Shown piece after piece: positions 5,595 through 5,733 of a DNA stretch of 5,733 nucleotides (within the stretch, counting starts at the first letter, position 1; every line of letters begins with the position of its first letter). The stretch is from CAMCYM01 sp041191165 (GTDB taxonomy: Bacteria; Bacteroidota; Bacteroidia; Flavobacteriales_D; Sanyastnellaceae). Location of the stretch: positions 1 to 5,733 of the forward strand of contig JBEEPJ010000178.1 in the NCBI GenBank assembly GCA_041191165.1, written 5' to 3'. Made by a program: the position numbers and the translations under genes. A model generated the notes under the pieces. It did no database searches and was not told the origin of the DNA. It was given only the letters and a program-made list of their open reading frames with translations.

Positions 5595-5733
5595 ATGCGG
5601 AAGTTTCTGATCCGCTTTTCACGGCTCGTGGTGCTCCTGCCCTTCGCGTGGATGCTATTCTATCTCATTCTTGGACAATATGATTTCGCGTTTCAAAAGG
5701 TGGTAGGCAGGCAATCGAACAATGGGGGCACCC
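5595..5733 (+). CDS. Membrane-anchored protein of unknown function, N-terminal part (runs off window)
   Basis: An ATG at 5595 opens a frame that has no stop through 46 codons to the window edge. The N-terminus MRKFLIRFSRL is basic and is followed by a hydrophobic segment (residues 10-28, VVLLPFAWMLFYLIL), suggesting a signal anchor. It starts 42 bases after the SGNH-like stop on the same strand and is likely in the same operon. Its opening resembles the neighbouring SGNH-like protein in style (MGRFLLKLFLF), and second SGNH-like partners are common beside MBOAT genes, but no catalytic motif lies within the visible part. Function is not assigned. Confidence 0.6.
   Translation, partial: MRKFLIRFSRLVVLLPFAWMLFYLILGQYDFAFQKVVGRQSNNGGT

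Noticed and set aside
1..5733. CRISPR array, tRNA, rRNA or insertion sequence
   Set aside because: No regularly spaced short repeats, no tRNA-like cloverleaf or rRNA-like stretch, and no transposase or terminal inverted repeats were seen; the only tandem repeats are the coding units in the first gene.

Overview
The window looks like part of a cell-surface polysaccharide locus from a GC-rich member of the Bacteroidota, possibly a Flavobacteriales lineage. Three things point there. The first gene is a secreted protein with GCT-x3-ACNYN / DCNGVCGG cysteine-rich repeats, which are typical of that phylum. There is a DUF6922 / AbiEii toxin-antitoxin pair of the Bacteroidota type. Shine-Dalgarno sequences are nearly absent, and there are TAnnTTTG-like -7 boxes. 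The taxonomic call is an inference from protein style and was not tested by search.

Layout. Positions 1-522 (minus) hold the N-terminal part of the secreted repeat protein. Positions 648-1544 (minus) encode a GT11 (alpha-1,2-fucosyltransferase-like) glycosyltransferase. Divergent from it, 1659-2459 (plus) encodes an FkbM-type methyltransferase. Positions 2484-3120 (minus) hold a decayed toxin-antitoxin unit: an apparently intact DUF6922 antitoxin-like gene (2809-3120), followed by only the C-terminal part of an AbiEii-family toxin (2484-2783). Divergent again, 3241-4653 (plus) encodes an AlgI-like MBOAT O-acetyltransferase. It overlaps by one base a membrane-anchored SGNH-like partner (4653-5552). 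A third membrane-anchored gene starts at 5595 and runs off the window.

How the genes may work together. Fucosyl transfer, O-methylation and O-acetylation are all decorations of exported or surface glycans. The MBOAT/SGNH pair follows the AlgI-AlgJ, PatA-PatB and DltB-DltD logic: the membrane protein carries the acyl group across the membrane and the SGNH-like partner places it on a sugar outside. The toxin-antitoxin remnant lies between two of these modules and is probably a leftover of accessory DNA turnover.

The window is compositionally mosaic. By hand count over 60-base lines, the body of the FkbM gene and most of the MBOAT gene reach about 70% GC. The GT11, toxin-antitoxin and SGNH regions, and the last ~45 codons of the MBOAT gene, are nearer 45-60%. 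I did not find a clearly new biological system. The best leads are the decapitated toxin beside an intact antitoxin, the composition break inside the MBOAT gene, and overlapping inverted repeats just upstream of the MBOAT start.
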